Source: Paraburkholderia dinghuensis
GTDB taxonomy: Bacteria; Pseudomonadota; Gammaproteobacteria; Burkholderiales; Burkholderiaceae
Direction: 5' to 3'
Assembly (NCBI RefSeq): GCF_003837865.1
Contig: NZ_RQIS01000006.1
Location: 237,451 to 301,450, forward strand
Length of the DNA stretch: 64,000 nt
Under the pieces are notes generated by a model, which was not told where the DNA came from, did not search any database, and saw only the letters and a program-made list of their open reading frames with translations. This document shows, in pieces, positions 28,068-37,490 of this stretch. A program made the translations under genes and the position numbers. How positions within the stretch are numbered: the stretch's first letter is position 1; every line of letters starts with the position of its first letter.

Positions 28068-29205
28068 GGGGTCAGCAGGAAGTTGCCATCCCGTTCGTCG
28101 TGGATCTTTGTCGGCATGTGTGCGTCAGGATCAGTCTGGAGCCATTGAACCAGCGATTGATCGCTCATCAAGCCCTTCTGGAAGTATTCAGCGAACCGTT
28201 TGCTCGGATCGTCCTTCGGCAGGCCCTTTCCAAACCGCCAGTCGGCCGCTTGGCGCAGCCTCGCGAGATCCTCAACCGCGATATCGCACAGCCCGATCGC
28301 CACGTCGTACGCAAGCGCCTTTTCGGCGTGCTCCGCATTGGTCATGATCGTCGAATGGTTCGTCGCGGCAGTATCCACGCCTTGCGACAGGATCTTCGTC
28401 ACTTGCTGATCGTGCCACTGCGTGTAATCCGCGCTCGCCTGCGTCGGATCATCCTCGCCGACGACCCGGCCTTGTTCGTCGATCCAGCCGGGTTGGTTCT
28501 CGCGCCGCGCCTGCATCCGCAGCGTGGCATGGTCCTCGTAGCGTTGCGACGCTTCGCTTTGCTCCGTACCCAGGCCCTTGCCGCCATAGCTGTCGTAGGG
28601 ATCGTCCGGATTCGATGGGGTGCCATCCGTGCCCTTGCCGGCGTCGCGCGCGTCCGCCGGCGGATCGTAGCCCTCATTGAAGTCGCTCTGGTCGTCTCCA
28701 TCCGGGACGGACGACACCTTGCCATAGCGGATCGCTTGCGGCGCGAACGCCATGGGAAGCGCCGGCGCGTTGATCAGGATTTTCCAGTCCTTGTCCGGGC
28801 TGGCATTAACAGGCATGCTTAAGACCAGATTGAACAGCAGGAACGACGGCACAGCAGTGGCAACCGTCATGACCTGCGCGAGCGGATTCCCCCGGCCCGA
28901 CTCCATCGCGCGTCGGAGCGAGAAACGGGCAAGCGATGAGGGTGGAAACCAGAAGCCCTCCTTCCTGTTCCGATCGTGCCGCCAGTCGTTGCCCCAGTAG
29001 TCGTAGTACTTGCCCGTCTCACCTACCTTATTGCCCGAAGCAAACACCCGCTGCGTGAATACGCCATCGGCGTTCGTGTCGCTGCGCTCCTGGTCGTTCA
29101 TGCCGCGCCAGCCCATCCCCTGCACAGTCGTCACCGAGACGACCTGATCGTGCGGGCAGCAGTACAGCGTCACGTGGCCGTACGTCTTGTTGTTCAGGCC
29201 ATGCG
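28068..29205 (-). pseudogene. Truncated second copy of tle3 (C-terminal half only)
   Basis: This stretch is a diverged duplicate of the 3' half of the intact tle3 at 30990-33203, sharing near-identical blocks such as LVLSMPVNASPDKDW and YDVAIGLCDIA. The N-terminal half with the HSQG nucleophile is missing: homology starts in the middle of the gene, at the codons for VTLYCCPHDQ. At the other end it stops within the last dozen codons and runs into antisense trpG, giving a chimeric open frame down to 27863. It cannot encode an active lipase. It most likely arose by recombination between effector cassettes. Confidence 0.85.
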
Positions 29206-29234
29206 CCCGCAGTAAAGGTCAGCACGCCGAACCG

Positions 29235-29498
29235 TCACGGTCGGCCGGAAGTGGATACGCTCGAAATCAGCGTCGCGCCACACGAAGTCTTGTGGCCGTC
29301 GAACGCCGCGGGCGCGCCGTCGATGATGACCTCCGGGTCGCCCTCAGCGATCACGCAGTTCTGGTGCCCCCGCATGGGACAGATGCACCGGTCGCCCTTC
29401 CGGGCGACGGCGCGATCCATGACCTTGCTGGTCCCGCTTCCCGTCTCGACCCGGCCGCCGTGGCTCGTCGCATCGCCCACCCGGATGATTCCGCGCAT
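29235..29498 (-). CDS. PAAR domain spike-tip protein
   Basis: An 87-aa PAAR protein starting MRGIIRVGDATSHGG. The family pattern is clear: GDATSHGGRVETGS, CICPMRGHQNC and VIIDGAPAAFDGHKTSCGA, with the His and Cys residues that bind zinc at the tip. PAAR proteins cap the VgrG trimer of the type VI secretion needle and help attach effectors. It follows tla3 by 10 nt and is last in the vgrG-tle3-tla3-PAAR operon. GAGGG precedes ATG 29498. Confidence 0.92.
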   Translation of the reverse strand: MRGIIRVGDATSHGGRVETGSGTSKVMDRAVARKGDRCICPMRGHQNCVIAEGDPEVIIDGAPAAFDGHKTSCGATLISSVSTSGRP

Positions 29499-29508
29499 AC
29501 GCCGTCCC

Positions 29509-30993
29509 TCACTGGGTATAGCCCTGGGTCCGGTACGCAACACCGCGCAGCCGTCCCCACCACGGCAGGTAGGCATTGTTCTCGCCGCGCGCGCGGAACC
29601 AGTCCCGGTCGGGGTCGATCGGAACGAGCGTCGCGGGCGGCACGACGACCACCGCACTCAGGTGCTTCGGATCTGTGGTGCCCGCAACGAGGGTATTGCC
29701 ACCCAGGTGATTGGCGCGGCCAATCGCCAGCACCACATCGGTCAGTGCCGTGCCCGCACCCATCTCGCCGAGCAGCGCTGGCGTGTTGAAGGTCTGCTTC
29801 TGGAATTCGAACTCCGGCAGCGTTTCCGTCAGCGTGCGGCCGAGCGCGGCAATCCGGTCGGAGGCTGCGTCGCTGCCGCGTCCGGCATCGTGGATCACGT
29901 AGCTGATGTCGGTGGCCGGTACGTTCGCGTTGTGTGCAGCAGCCTCGATTGCGCTTTTCCACGCCTGCGTGGCGCGTGTCGTGCCGGCCTTCGCCTCGAA
30001 GTCTTCGACGTTCGCGGTAGCGGCCCGGCCGATCCAGGCCAGCGGGTCGCGCCCGGTGTCCATCTGGGGTCCCGCAAGGATCAGCAGCACCATGTTTTCG
30101 TTCATCTGCTCATCGTTCGGCGGGAAGCCCGGCGCGTCCCAGTTCATCACCCACACGCTTTCCTTCGGGTGCGACTGCAGATAGTCGAGCGCCGCGTTGA
30201 GCGACGTGAAGCCGGCATTCGGGCCGCCCGGTGTCACGTGTACGTCCGGCGGGGTGTTGTGACTCCATAGATCCGGTGCTGACTTGTTGCCGATTTCGAA
30301 CGCCAGGATCATCCGGTCACGCAAAAAATCACGGGCCTTCACCGGATCGAGCCGGCCAGCGGGGATCGCGTACTCGACATGAATGCCGGCAAGCTCGCGC
30401 CATTTGCGCCTGTCCGACGGCGCGACCGTGTAGAAGTAGCTCGGGTTCATTACGTAACGGTCGGCAAACAGCGGCAGCAACTCGTCAACGTATTTCTTGT
30501 GGAACCCCTCGAACGTTTCCTTTCCAAAGACTCCATTCGCAATCCCCGCTACCGGCTGTAACGACGTATATTTCTTCGGATTGGTCCGCACCATGTCGTC
30601 GTGGAGGTTCGGCTTCACGAGCCCCAGCGTCCACAGCGTCTGCCATTCCGTCGGATAGTCGCGCCGTTGCAGCGGATTGAGCCATTCGAGTCCGACGACC
30701 TGGGCGACGAACGGCTTGCCGCCGTCATCCGCAGGGGCTGCTGGCCTGGCGCTTTCCCCTGGCGTGGCGGCCGAGGCGCTGGACATGGCGAACGCGCTTC
30801 CCAGCACGAACACCGCGAAGGCAAGCAGGGCCGGTAGTAGCACCAGTCGTTTCATCACATCTCCCGTCGTCATCATCGGGGGCGTCGCCCCGGTTCCATT
30901 CGCCATTGTCACCAGCATCAACGCTGCGGCCAGCACCATCACACCGATCGCCAGTCCAAGCCGGCGCGGCCAGGTCGAGAGCAGCCTCTTCAC
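29509..30993 (-). CDS. tla3: Tla3-like T6SS lipase adaptor (DUF2875 family)
   Basis: A 494-aa protein with two hydrophobic N-terminal segments (LGLAIGVMVLAAALMLVTMA and LVLLPALLAFAVFVLGSAFA). A large soluble domain follows, with FVAQVVGLEWLNPLQRRDYPT and ESVWVMNWDAPGFPPNDEQM. This matches the DUF2875 family, known in Pseudomonas as Tla3, the adaptor that carries the Tle3 lipase to its VgrG. The start is GTG 30993, overlapping the tle3 stop by 4 nt, so the two are coupled. The membrane segments place at least part of it at the inner membrane. A protective (immunity) role is a possible alternative. Confidence 0.8.
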   Translation of the reverse strand: MKRLLSTWPRRLGLAIGVMVLAAALMLVTMANGTGATPPMMTTGDVMKRLVLLPALLAFAVFVLGSAFAMSSASAATPGESARPAAPADDGGKPFVAQVVGLEWLNPLQRRDYPTEWQTLWTLGLVKPNLHDDMVRTNPKKYTSLQPVAGIANGVFGKETFEGFHKKYVDELLPLFADRYVMNPSYFYTVAPSDRRKWRELAGIHVEYAIPAGRLDPVKARDFLRDRMILAFEIGNKSAPDLWSHNTPPDVHVTPGGPNAGFTSLNAALDYLQSHPKESVWVMNWDAPGFPPNDEQMNENMVLLILAGPQMDTGRDPLAWIGRAATANVEDFEAKAGTTRATQAWKSAIEAAAHNANVPATDISYVIHDAGRGSDAASDRIAALGRTLTETLPEFEFQKQTFNTPALLGEMGAGTALTDVVLAIGRANHLGGNTLVAGTTDPKHLSAVVVVPPATLVPIDPDRDWFRARGENNAYLPWWGRLRGVAYRTQGYTQ

Positions 30994-33203
30994 AGCAGGA
31001 CCCTCCCCGGCGTCAGCAGGGCACTCCCCGGGGCCAGCAGGAAATTGCCATCCCGTTCGTCCTGGATCTTTTCCGGCATGCTGGCGTCAGGATCCGATTT
31101 AATCCAGTCCTGCAAGAAAGCTTCGTTGCGTTTCCCGAATACAAAGTAGTCAGCGAACTGCTTGTTTGGATCGTCATCCGCCAGGCCCTTGCCAAACCGC
31201 CAGTCGGCTGCCCAGCGCAGTTGGACAAGATCCTCAGCCGCGATATCGCACAGCCCGATCGCCACGTCATACGCCAGCGCCATTTCGGCATGCTCATCAT
31301 TGGTCATGATCGTCGAATGGTTCGTCGCGCTGGTATCCACCCCTTGTGACAAAAGATTCGTCACCTGCTGGTTGTGCCACTGCTTGTAATCCTCGCTCGC
31401 CTGCGCCGGATCGTCCTCGCCGACGACCTTGCCTTGCTCGTCGATCCAGCCGGGTTGGTTCTCGCGCCGCGCCAGCATCCGCAGCGTGGCGTGGTCCTCG
31501 TAGCGTTGCGACGCCTCGCTTTGCTCCGTACCCAGCCCCTTGCCTGGATAGCTGTCGTAGGGATCGTCCGGATCCGATGGGGTGCCGTCCTTGCCCTTGC
31601 TGGCATTGCGCGCGTCCGCCGGCGGATCGTAGCCCTCATTGAAGTCGCTGTGGTCGTCTCCATCCGAGACGGACGACACCTTGCCATAGCGCATCGCTTT
31701 CGGCGCGAACGCCACGGGAAGCGCCGGCGCGTTGATCAGGATTTCCCAGTCCTTGTCCGGGCTGGCATTAACAGGCATGCTTAAGACCAGATTGAACAGC
31801 AAGAACAACGGCACAGCAGTGGCAACCGTCATGACCTGCGCGACCGGATGCCCGCGGTCCGACTCCATCGCGCGTCGGAGCGAGAAACGGGCAAGCGGCG
31901 AGGGCGGAAACCAGAAGCCCTCTTTCTTGTTCAGATCGTTCCGCCAGTCCTTGCCCCAGTAGTGGTACTTGCCCGTCTGACCGACGTCATAGCCCGAAGC
32001 AAACACCCGCTGCGTGAATACGCCATCGGCGTTCGTGTCGCTGCGCTCCTGGTCGCTCATACCGCGCCAGCCGATGCCCTGCACAGTCGTCACCGAGACG
32101 ACCTGATCGTGCGGGCAGCAGTACAGCGTCACGCGACCGTACGTCTTGTTGTTCAGGCCATGCGCCGCGCGATCGTCGGCAGCGTTGTACGACTTCCCGC
32201 CGCTGGCCGAGCTGCGCGTATTGGCCATCTCAGGGTCCAGCAAGGACGCCTCGGGCTCCAGCGAGGCCCGCTCCCGCAGGATGTCGAAATACGCCTTGAG
32301 CGTGCCGGCGCGCGCGACATAGCTTTGACGCCCCCGGTTGCCCTGCTTGTCCTTGACGCCACGCTGCGCCCATGTATCCATGAAGTTGCTGGGGACGAGG
32401 CTATACGGCGGGTTGCAGAGCACATACGTGTCCGCCACGCAGCGGCCGCTTTTCCCCGTTGAATCGGTCACGGGTTCGAGGCGGTCGCCCAGGAACGCGG
32501 CTGCGATCCCGACCATATTGCCCTGACTGTGACAAACCACGGTAATCGCGGTATCGGCCTGCTTCGTCCGGATCGTCTCGATCAGCTTTGCGAGCCGCAG
32601 AGCGCCCAGCACCATATAGGCGCGCGGTGGACACGAATACACCGTGCGCGAGTCCACCGCATTCAGGTGCTGAATAGTGAGCCACAGGAACAGGCGATCG
32701 TTCACCCCCTCATGCCACAGATCGGGCAGGCTCGAGGTGCCGTTGGCAAACGGACCGCCACCCCAGTAGTTCTGCTCGTTGAGGAAGATGTTGGTGCCGT
32801 ACTCCTTCAGTTCGTCCTTGTTGGCCTTGTAGCCCCAGCGGAAGTGAATCACAGGCGAGAACGACGGATCCGGCTTGATATAGGTTTTGGACCACATATC
32901 CGGATTGATATAGCCGTCGGGCGTGAGGCTGTCGATATAGCTGACCGGCGTAAGCTGGCCAGCCGCGGGGCCGGTATAGGTCAACTGATCGTCGTTGCGA
33001 CCAAGTCGCGCGTTCAAGCCGCGGCACAGGCCCTTTTCAGCGGCTTCGAACCACTCCCCTTCGGAGTTGACGCCATGCACGAAAATCACGATGCCCGGCA
33101 ATGGCATCTGCTTGATGCAAATGAGCTCCTTGTCGGGATCGAACAAGGTTGAGCCTTGCGCGCTGCCCACCAGCACGCGGGACGGATCTGAGGAAGCGGT
33201 CAT
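30990..33203 (-). CDS. tle3: Tle3-family T6SS phospholipase effector
   Basis: A 737-aa antibacterial lipase effector of the Tle3 group. The N-terminal alpha/beta hydrolase has IVIFVHGVNSEGEWFEAAEK and the nucleophile motif VVCHSQGNMVG, where Cys stands in place of the first Gly of GxSxG. A region with DLVL-type hydrophobic helix (FLLFNLVLSMPVNA) follows, then a long charged C-terminal half. Tle3 enzymes cleave membrane phospholipids in target cells. It is encoded 19 nt after vgrG and coupled to tla3. A partial second copy lies downstream (28068-29205). No gene resembling the Tli3 immunity protein is visible beside it. Confidence 0.88.
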   Translation of the reverse strand: MTASSDPSRVLVGSAQGSTLFDPDKELICIKQMPLPGIVIFVHGVNSEGEWFEAAEKGLCRGLNARLGRNDDQLTYTGPAAGQLTPVSYIDSLTPDGYINPDMWSKTYIKPDPSFSPVIHFRWGYKANKDELKEYGTNIFLNEQNYWGGGPFANGTSSLPDLWHEGVNDRLFLWLTIQHLNAVDSRTVYSCPPRAYMVLGALRLAKLIETIRTKQADTAITVVCHSQGNMVGIAAAFLGDRLEPVTDSTGKSGRCVADTYVLCNPPYSLVPSNFMDTWAQRGVKDKQGNRGRQSYVARAGTLKAYFDILRERASLEPEASLLDPEMANTRSSASGGKSYNAADDRAAHGLNNKTYGRVTLYCCPHDQVVSVTTVQGIGWRGMSDQERSDTNADGVFTQRVFASGYDVGQTGKYHYWGKDWRNDLNKKEGFWFPPSPLARFSLRRAMESDRGHPVAQVMTVATAVPLFLLFNLVLSMPVNASPDKDWEILINAPALPVAFAPKAMRYGKVSSVSDGDDHSDFNEGYDPPADARNASKGKDGTPSDPDDPYDSYPGKGLGTEQSEASQRYEDHATLRMLARRENQPGWIDEQGKVVGEDDPAQASEDYKQWHNQQVTNLLSQGVDTSATNHSTIMTNDEHAEMALAYDVAIGLCDIAAEDLVQLRWAADWRFGKGLADDDPNKQFADYFVFGKRNEAFLQDWIKSDPDASMPEKIQDERDGNFLLAPGSALLTPGRVLL

Positions 33204-33222
33204 GCGTTAGGGTCCGTGTTGT

Positions 33223-36060
33223 TCACGTCTTCTGTTTGAAAAACTTCACCACCAGCGACTCGACCTGATTGCTGCTGATCGGTGACAACTTGCCCGAGCC
33301 GTCCGTCTGCCCCTTCACAATGTCGCCCGCGGACTTCTGGATTTCGCCCTGGTAGCCGCTCGCCGCCTGCCCGTCCGTCGCCCGCACGAGCTGCGGCACC
33401 CGACCCAGCGGTGCATCGTCGAACTTCGGCATGCCGGTGCTCATGCTCGCAGCCCCGCCCCACGTGTGCCCGGCGGACTTGACGGTAAAGTTGCCAGGAC
33501 AACCAAGCTCGATGTCGCCACCGTGCAGCTTCAGGTAAGCCCCGCCCGAGGTGACGAACACCACCTGATCGCTCGCCATGCCCGCGAGCTTGCCGCCGGC
33601 GGCCGTCATCTGAATGCTCTTCGCCGAGTCGATCTGCGTGTCGTCGGCCTGGCTCTGCAATTTCACCTTGCCGTGATTGGCGACCGCCGAGATGCCTTCG
33701 GCCTGGGCGAACAGCGCGACCCCATGCCCGCCTTGCAGGTTGATGCGCTGGCCGCTCGTCACCTGGACGTGTTGCTGGGCAACCTGATCGATGTTCTCGC
33801 CCGCATACGTCACGTGCGTTTTCGGCGTCACGTTCACCGAGCCGGCCTGTGCGCCGAACGCCATCAGCGCCTCACCGCCCGATGCCTGCCAGCCCTTGAG
33901 CGCGTTCGCCAAGGCGCTCTGGCCCGTGGCGTCCATGGCTTGCCCGCCGTGCTGGCCGGCGTAGTCGCCGAGCGACTTGAACAGCTCCGTGCATTCACCG
34001 AGCAGTTGGATCAGCTCGTCGCGGTCCAGATGGTTTCCGCTCGCCTGCGAGCGCGCATAGGTCGTCAACAAGATGCCCTGCGCGGCCCGCAGCGCCGCGG
34101 CCGCGTCGGTACGCAGCTCCGCACCTTCGCCGCGTGCCGCGCCCTGTCCGTTGTCACGCGGATGCGTTAGGTACCCTAAATTGACTTCGGAGAAGGCATG
34201 CTGACTGGCAATTTGCGCGCTGATTTGCGACGGCGTGTCATCGAGGCGCAACTGGTTATACCGCCGGCCCTTGATCTCCTTCGAGCGCAGCCCCGACAGG
34301 TAGCGGTTGCCTGGCAGCGAGCCCGTACCGCTGAACATCGCCGCCGGCATATTCACGCCGTTCGTAAAGACCCCTGCGATGTACATCCGGTCCGGATCCC
34401 CGCCCACGAAATCGAGCAAGACTTCCATGCCCGCGCGCAGTGGCACCTGCGCGCCGTACGTATCGCCCGCCGAACTGCTCAACACGCGCACCGAGGCGCT
34501 GTCCGCCGGCGTTCCGCTCGTGCCCGCCCCGTTCGCGTGCACGTGGTCGGCCTCGTCAAGCCCCTGGATCCGCACGTTGTGCCGACCGTACTCGTCGCAG
34601 TACACCTCCTCGCCTTCAGTCGCCGTCACTGTGCCGATGATGGGATACACCGGCGGGAGGTCGACACGCGGGTCATAGGACGGTGTGAGCGGCGTATCGC
34701 GAGCGACACCGCTGAAGGTGTTCTCATAGCGGCTCGCGCTGGAGCCATCAATGGTGGTCGGACGCGCACGCGTATCGACCGACTCGGGCGGCGTTTCGAA
34801 CGACCAGCGACTCGCGGTGAACAACGCCTGAGCGCGCTCGTTCAAATCCTTCGGTAGATTATTTTCGCCGCGGTGATGCAGCGCGGTCACGACGATATGG
34901 CGCTTTTGCTCTGCGAGCTTGTCGAGTTCAGGGTGTCCCGACACGCCGATCCAGTAGCCCACGGCGAGATCGCGCACGCCGCTTGCCGCGTCGAAACGCG
35001 CCGCGCGGGCATCGTGGGCATCCACGCGTGCGCGGCCCAGCCTGTCGTAGTCCGCCCAGGAGTTGGCCATGTGCGGCGAATCGATGCGCGAATCCGAGAG
35101 CAGGTGCGCGAGGTCATTGCCCGCCGCGCCCTGATCGACGCGCGTGGGCACCTCGACCTGGTCGACACGGCTTGGCTTGAGGTCCCAACTCGTGCGCCGG
35201 ATCGAGCCGGCCACGACCTGGCGCCCCATGCTCAGCAGCGTAATCGAATCGGCTGCGCCGATCGCCGCGTCGGCATGGTAAGGAACTGTGCCGACGCTCG
35301 CCTGTGTGAGCTTGATCGCATCGTCGAATAACACCAGTGTGTGAAACGGCTGCGTGCTGTTACCGGCAGTGTCCTGGCGGTCGCCTGTTCGCACAAACCA
35401 CGCGATGCCGTCGCGCCGACACAAGCGCCGCACGAAATCCGCGTCCGATTCGTTGAACTGGAGCGTCTGCTCACGCGCAGGGTATCTCGATGCGTCGAGC
35501 TTCGAGATATCCAGATCGAACGTGCCCGCGAGCGTCACGCTTTTGCGGTGCCATTCCTGCACGAGCGTCTGGAGAATGTCGACAACGCTCTTTTGGCGGA
35601 AGATCCGCGTGTTGATGCGCTGCTCCATGATGGAGAGCGCATCGCGAACCACTAGCTGGTAGGTGGAGAGCGAGCCGTCCGATTCACCTTCGTGCGCATC
35701 GGTGACGATCGCGCAGATCGAATGCAGTCCACCTTGATCCGTGACCAGTTGGACCATCACCGGCTGGCCGAGGAACGTTTCGAGCGGGACGCCGATGCTG
35801 GTCGAGATACAGGAAAGCCGGCCTTCGATACCCCCGCACAGCGCTTCGCGAATATCCAGGCGCTGAATCAGAAGCAGGCCCGCCAGCTCCGTCTGAGAGC
35901 GGTTCCAGTACAGGCGGAACGGGCGGGTGTCCTGCGACGGCAGTGCCCCGATAAAGACGCGAGGAATGGAATAGTTCACAGCTTGTTTTCCAGATGCGGA
36001 ATCCGCATAGATACAAAACGAATTACCCGTAGCGATTCCGCAAACCGCCCGGTCATGCAT
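33223..36060 (-). CDS. vgrG: Type VI secretion spike protein VgrG
   Basis: A 945-aa VgrG. The gp27-like part (residues about 30-430) carries LSTYQLVVRDALSIMEQR and DADFVRRLCRRDGIAW. The gp5-like OB domain includes GTVTATEGEEVYCDEYGR and PLRAGMEVLLDFVGGDPDR. A DUF2345-type repeat region follows (INLQGGHGVALFAQAEGIS, GGAYLKLHGGDIELG). The final 60 residues, after TWGGAAS, may dock the effector. ATG 36060 lacks a ribosome site; GTG 35979 (preceded by GGAAAA and giving VNYSIPRVF) is a real alternative start. First gene of the effector operon. Confidence 0.95.
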   Translation of the reverse strand: MHDRAVCGIATGNSFCIYADSASGKQAVNYSIPRVFIGALPSQDTRPFRLYWNRSQTELAGLLLIQRLDIREALCGGIEGRLSCISTSIGVPLETFLGQPVMVQLVTDQGGLHSICAIVTDAHEGESDGSLSTYQLVVRDALSIMEQRINTRIFRQKSVVDILQTLVQEWHRKSVTLAGTFDLDISKLDASRYPAREQTLQFNESDADFVRRLCRRDGIAWFVRTGDRQDTAGNSTQPFHTLVLFDDAIKLTQASVGTVPYHADAAIGAADSITLLSMGRQVVAGSIRRTSWDLKPSRVDQVEVPTRVDQGAAGNDLAHLLSDSRIDSPHMANSWADYDRLGRARVDAHDARAARFDAASGVRDLAVGYWIGVSGHPELDKLAEQKRHIVVTALHHRGENNLPKDLNERAQALFTASRWSFETPPESVDTRARPTTIDGSSASRYENTFSGVARDTPLTPSYDPRVDLPPVYPIIGTVTATEGEEVYCDEYGRHNVRIQGLDEADHVHANGAGTSGTPADSASVRVLSSSAGDTYGAQVPLRAGMEVLLDFVGGDPDRMYIAGVFTNGVNMPAAMFSGTGSLPGNRYLSGLRSKEIKGRRYNQLRLDDTPSQISAQIASQHAFSEVNLGYLTHPRDNGQGAARGEGAELRTDAAAALRAAQGILLTTYARSQASGNHLDRDELIQLLGECTELFKSLGDYAGQHGGQAMDATGQSALANALKGWQASGGEALMAFGAQAGSVNVTPKTHVTYAGENIDQVAQQHVQVTSGQRINLQGGHGVALFAQAEGISAVANHGKVKLQSQADDTQIDSAKSIQMTAAGGKLAGMASDQVVFVTSGGAYLKLHGGDIELGCPGNFTVKSAGHTWGGAASMSTGMPKFDDAPLGRVPQLVRATDGQAASGYQGEIQKSAGDIVKGQTDGSGKLSPISSNQVESLVVKFFKQKT

Positions 36061-36407
36061 GTTGATTTACTTAAACGAAATACCAAATGAAAATACCAGC
36101 ACGATCCAAACTCCGTCAAATTCTTGAATAAATGGAATTTATTTAACAAAATTCAACAGCAATTATTACGCGACGGATTTAAAGGCCGACACATCGAATC
36201 ACTCGAATTGAATATCAGGCTTGCGTTGCGGGTTTCCGTCGGTGCATGGGGTGAGCGTTTCTGGGAACGGGCAAACCTTTTGGGTCCGTCCAGTACCGTT
36301 TCAGATTGCAGCAGTCGACGGCAAGTGACGTCAGGAACTAAACAGCAGATGGCACCACGCCTGCGAGCCGCTATCGCGAAAGCAAGCCATATGGTGACTG
36401 CCCTTGC
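36061..36407. other. AT-rich non-coding interval upstream of vgrG
   Basis: About 350 nt that are distinctly richer in A and T just before vgrG, probably containing its promoter. A plus-strand open frame begins at 36124 but has no family resemblance and overlaps a better candidate on the other strand, so it is not called. Confidence 0.5.
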
Positions 36408-36754
36408 TCAGCATATTCGCCGATACTCGGCTTTTGACATACTGGACGGTCGGTCATCGGCGACAGCGGTAATGATCGGCGCCAGGTCACTTTCAATATC
36501 CAGGCCGTGTTTCGCCGCAAGCAACGCAATGTGAACACCAAAGACTCCGCGTAACTCGCCAACCGCGCCGTTAAATATCCAACTGGCGTAGTGCCCGTAT
36601 TCCGCGCCGTAGAGGACAGGCGCACGGTCGTGTGCCTCAGCGGTCGCAAGAAACTTCCGGCAGGCGGCTCGCATCGCCCTGGCAGGCTGTTGAAATACAC
36701 TTCACCGATGCGCGGAATGCCTTTCCGGGGAGCTGCTGGGTCGACGTCGTTCAT
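36408..36754 (-). pseudogene. Frameshifted small gene of unknown function
   Basis: Two overlapping frames on the minus strand look like halves of one protein. The first runs from ATG 36754 (MNDVDPAAPRKGIPRIGEVY). The second, entered around 36675, reads MRAACRKFLATAEAHDR, then GELRGVFGVHIALLAAKHGL, and ends at TGA 36408. The switch of frame near 36675-36685 suggests a frameshift. I recognise no family. If the second frame is used alone, it would encode an 88-aa protein from ATG 36674. Confidence 0.4.
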
Positions 36755-36837
36755 GCTGCCCGGGATGCACACGGCTCAGATGGAAACCGGACAGGGCGAC
36801 CTGCCTGATTTCTTCGGGCCACTTCAATCTTGGGGAG

Positions 36838-37030
36838 CGGCCTCGGTTGCTCCAGTTAAACAATGCTGCTGCTCGAATTCGTCGGGCGTCAGGTACGCGA
36901 GACTTGAATGCGATCGATCGCATCGTAGTGGCGCCGCCACTTTTCGATCACGACCTTTGCTTCGGCACGAGTGCGAAACCACTCGAGGCTCAGATACTCG
37001 TCGCGGAATGTTCAGTTGAAACTCTCGTCC
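36838..37030 (-). mobile_element. IS3-family transposase orfB C-terminal remnant
   Basis: Minus-strand translation gives FRDEYLSLEWFRTRAEAKVV, then IEKWRRHYDAIDR, and in a shifted frame HSSLAYLTPDEFE. These are the conserved end of IS3-type (IS2/IS407-like) OrfB transposases. Stop codons and at least one frameshift show it is dead. The usp gene starts its 3' end 14 nt away, so the element inserted or decayed right beside it. Confidence 0.82.
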
Positions 37031-37043
37031 GCACCCTTCCGCA

Positions 37044-37490
37044 TCATCGATGCTCCTTCGCAACACCTGGCCGGTCGCGCACGATTGTGACGGAGCACGG
37101 CGCATAGGCGATCACTTGCCTCGCGATGGAGCCCAGCAGCCAACGATCAAAAGCAGTCCGCCCGCGATGCCCTACCACTACGTGGTCGATATTGTGCCGC
37201 TCGGCATACAGCACCAGTTCCTTGGCCGGATGCCCGACAACCATTTCATATTGCACCGTGACTGCGGATACCCCGAGCATTCCCTTGAGCTCGGTGATGA
37301 GGTCCTGACAGTGGCGTTTTTCGGTCTCAAGCAGCTCAGGCAGCTCATAGGCCAACTTACCCCAGTCCGGCGGACTGACAACCGCAAGAACGTGCAGCCG
37401 CGCCCCTTCCTTTTCAGCGAGATTTTTTGCGAAGCGGACTGCCACCTGCGCGGAAGCCGAACCATCGTAACCCGCGAGAATGTTGTGCAT
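37044..37490 (-). CDS. Universal stress protein, UspA family
   Basis: A 148-aa single-domain UspA protein. It starts MHNILAGYDGSASAQVA and has the ATP-binding signature G-2x-G-9x-G(S) in GHRGRTAFDRWLLGS, followed by the final strand APCSVTIVR. These proteins bind nucleotide and help survival under stress or low oxygen. GGAGG lies 5 nt before ATG 37490. It is followed by an IS3 remnant. Confidence 0.95.
   Translation of the reverse strand: MHNILAGYDGSASAQVAVRFAKNLAEKEGARLHVLAVVSPPDWGKLAYELPELLETEKRHCQDLITELKGMLGVSAVTVQYEMVVGHPAKELVLYAERHNIDHVVVGHRGRTAFDRWLLGSIARQVIAYAPCSVTIVRDRPGVAKEHR

Noticed and set aside
27863..29173. A single 436-aa minus-strand gene
   Set aside because: Its first three quarters match the C-terminal part of tle3 and its end is antisense trpG, so it is a chimeric frame across a recombination scar.
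36124..36534. Plus-strand ORF of 136 codons upstream of vgrG
   Set aside because: No ribosome site, no domain, and its second half is antisense to a better candidate with helical protein character.
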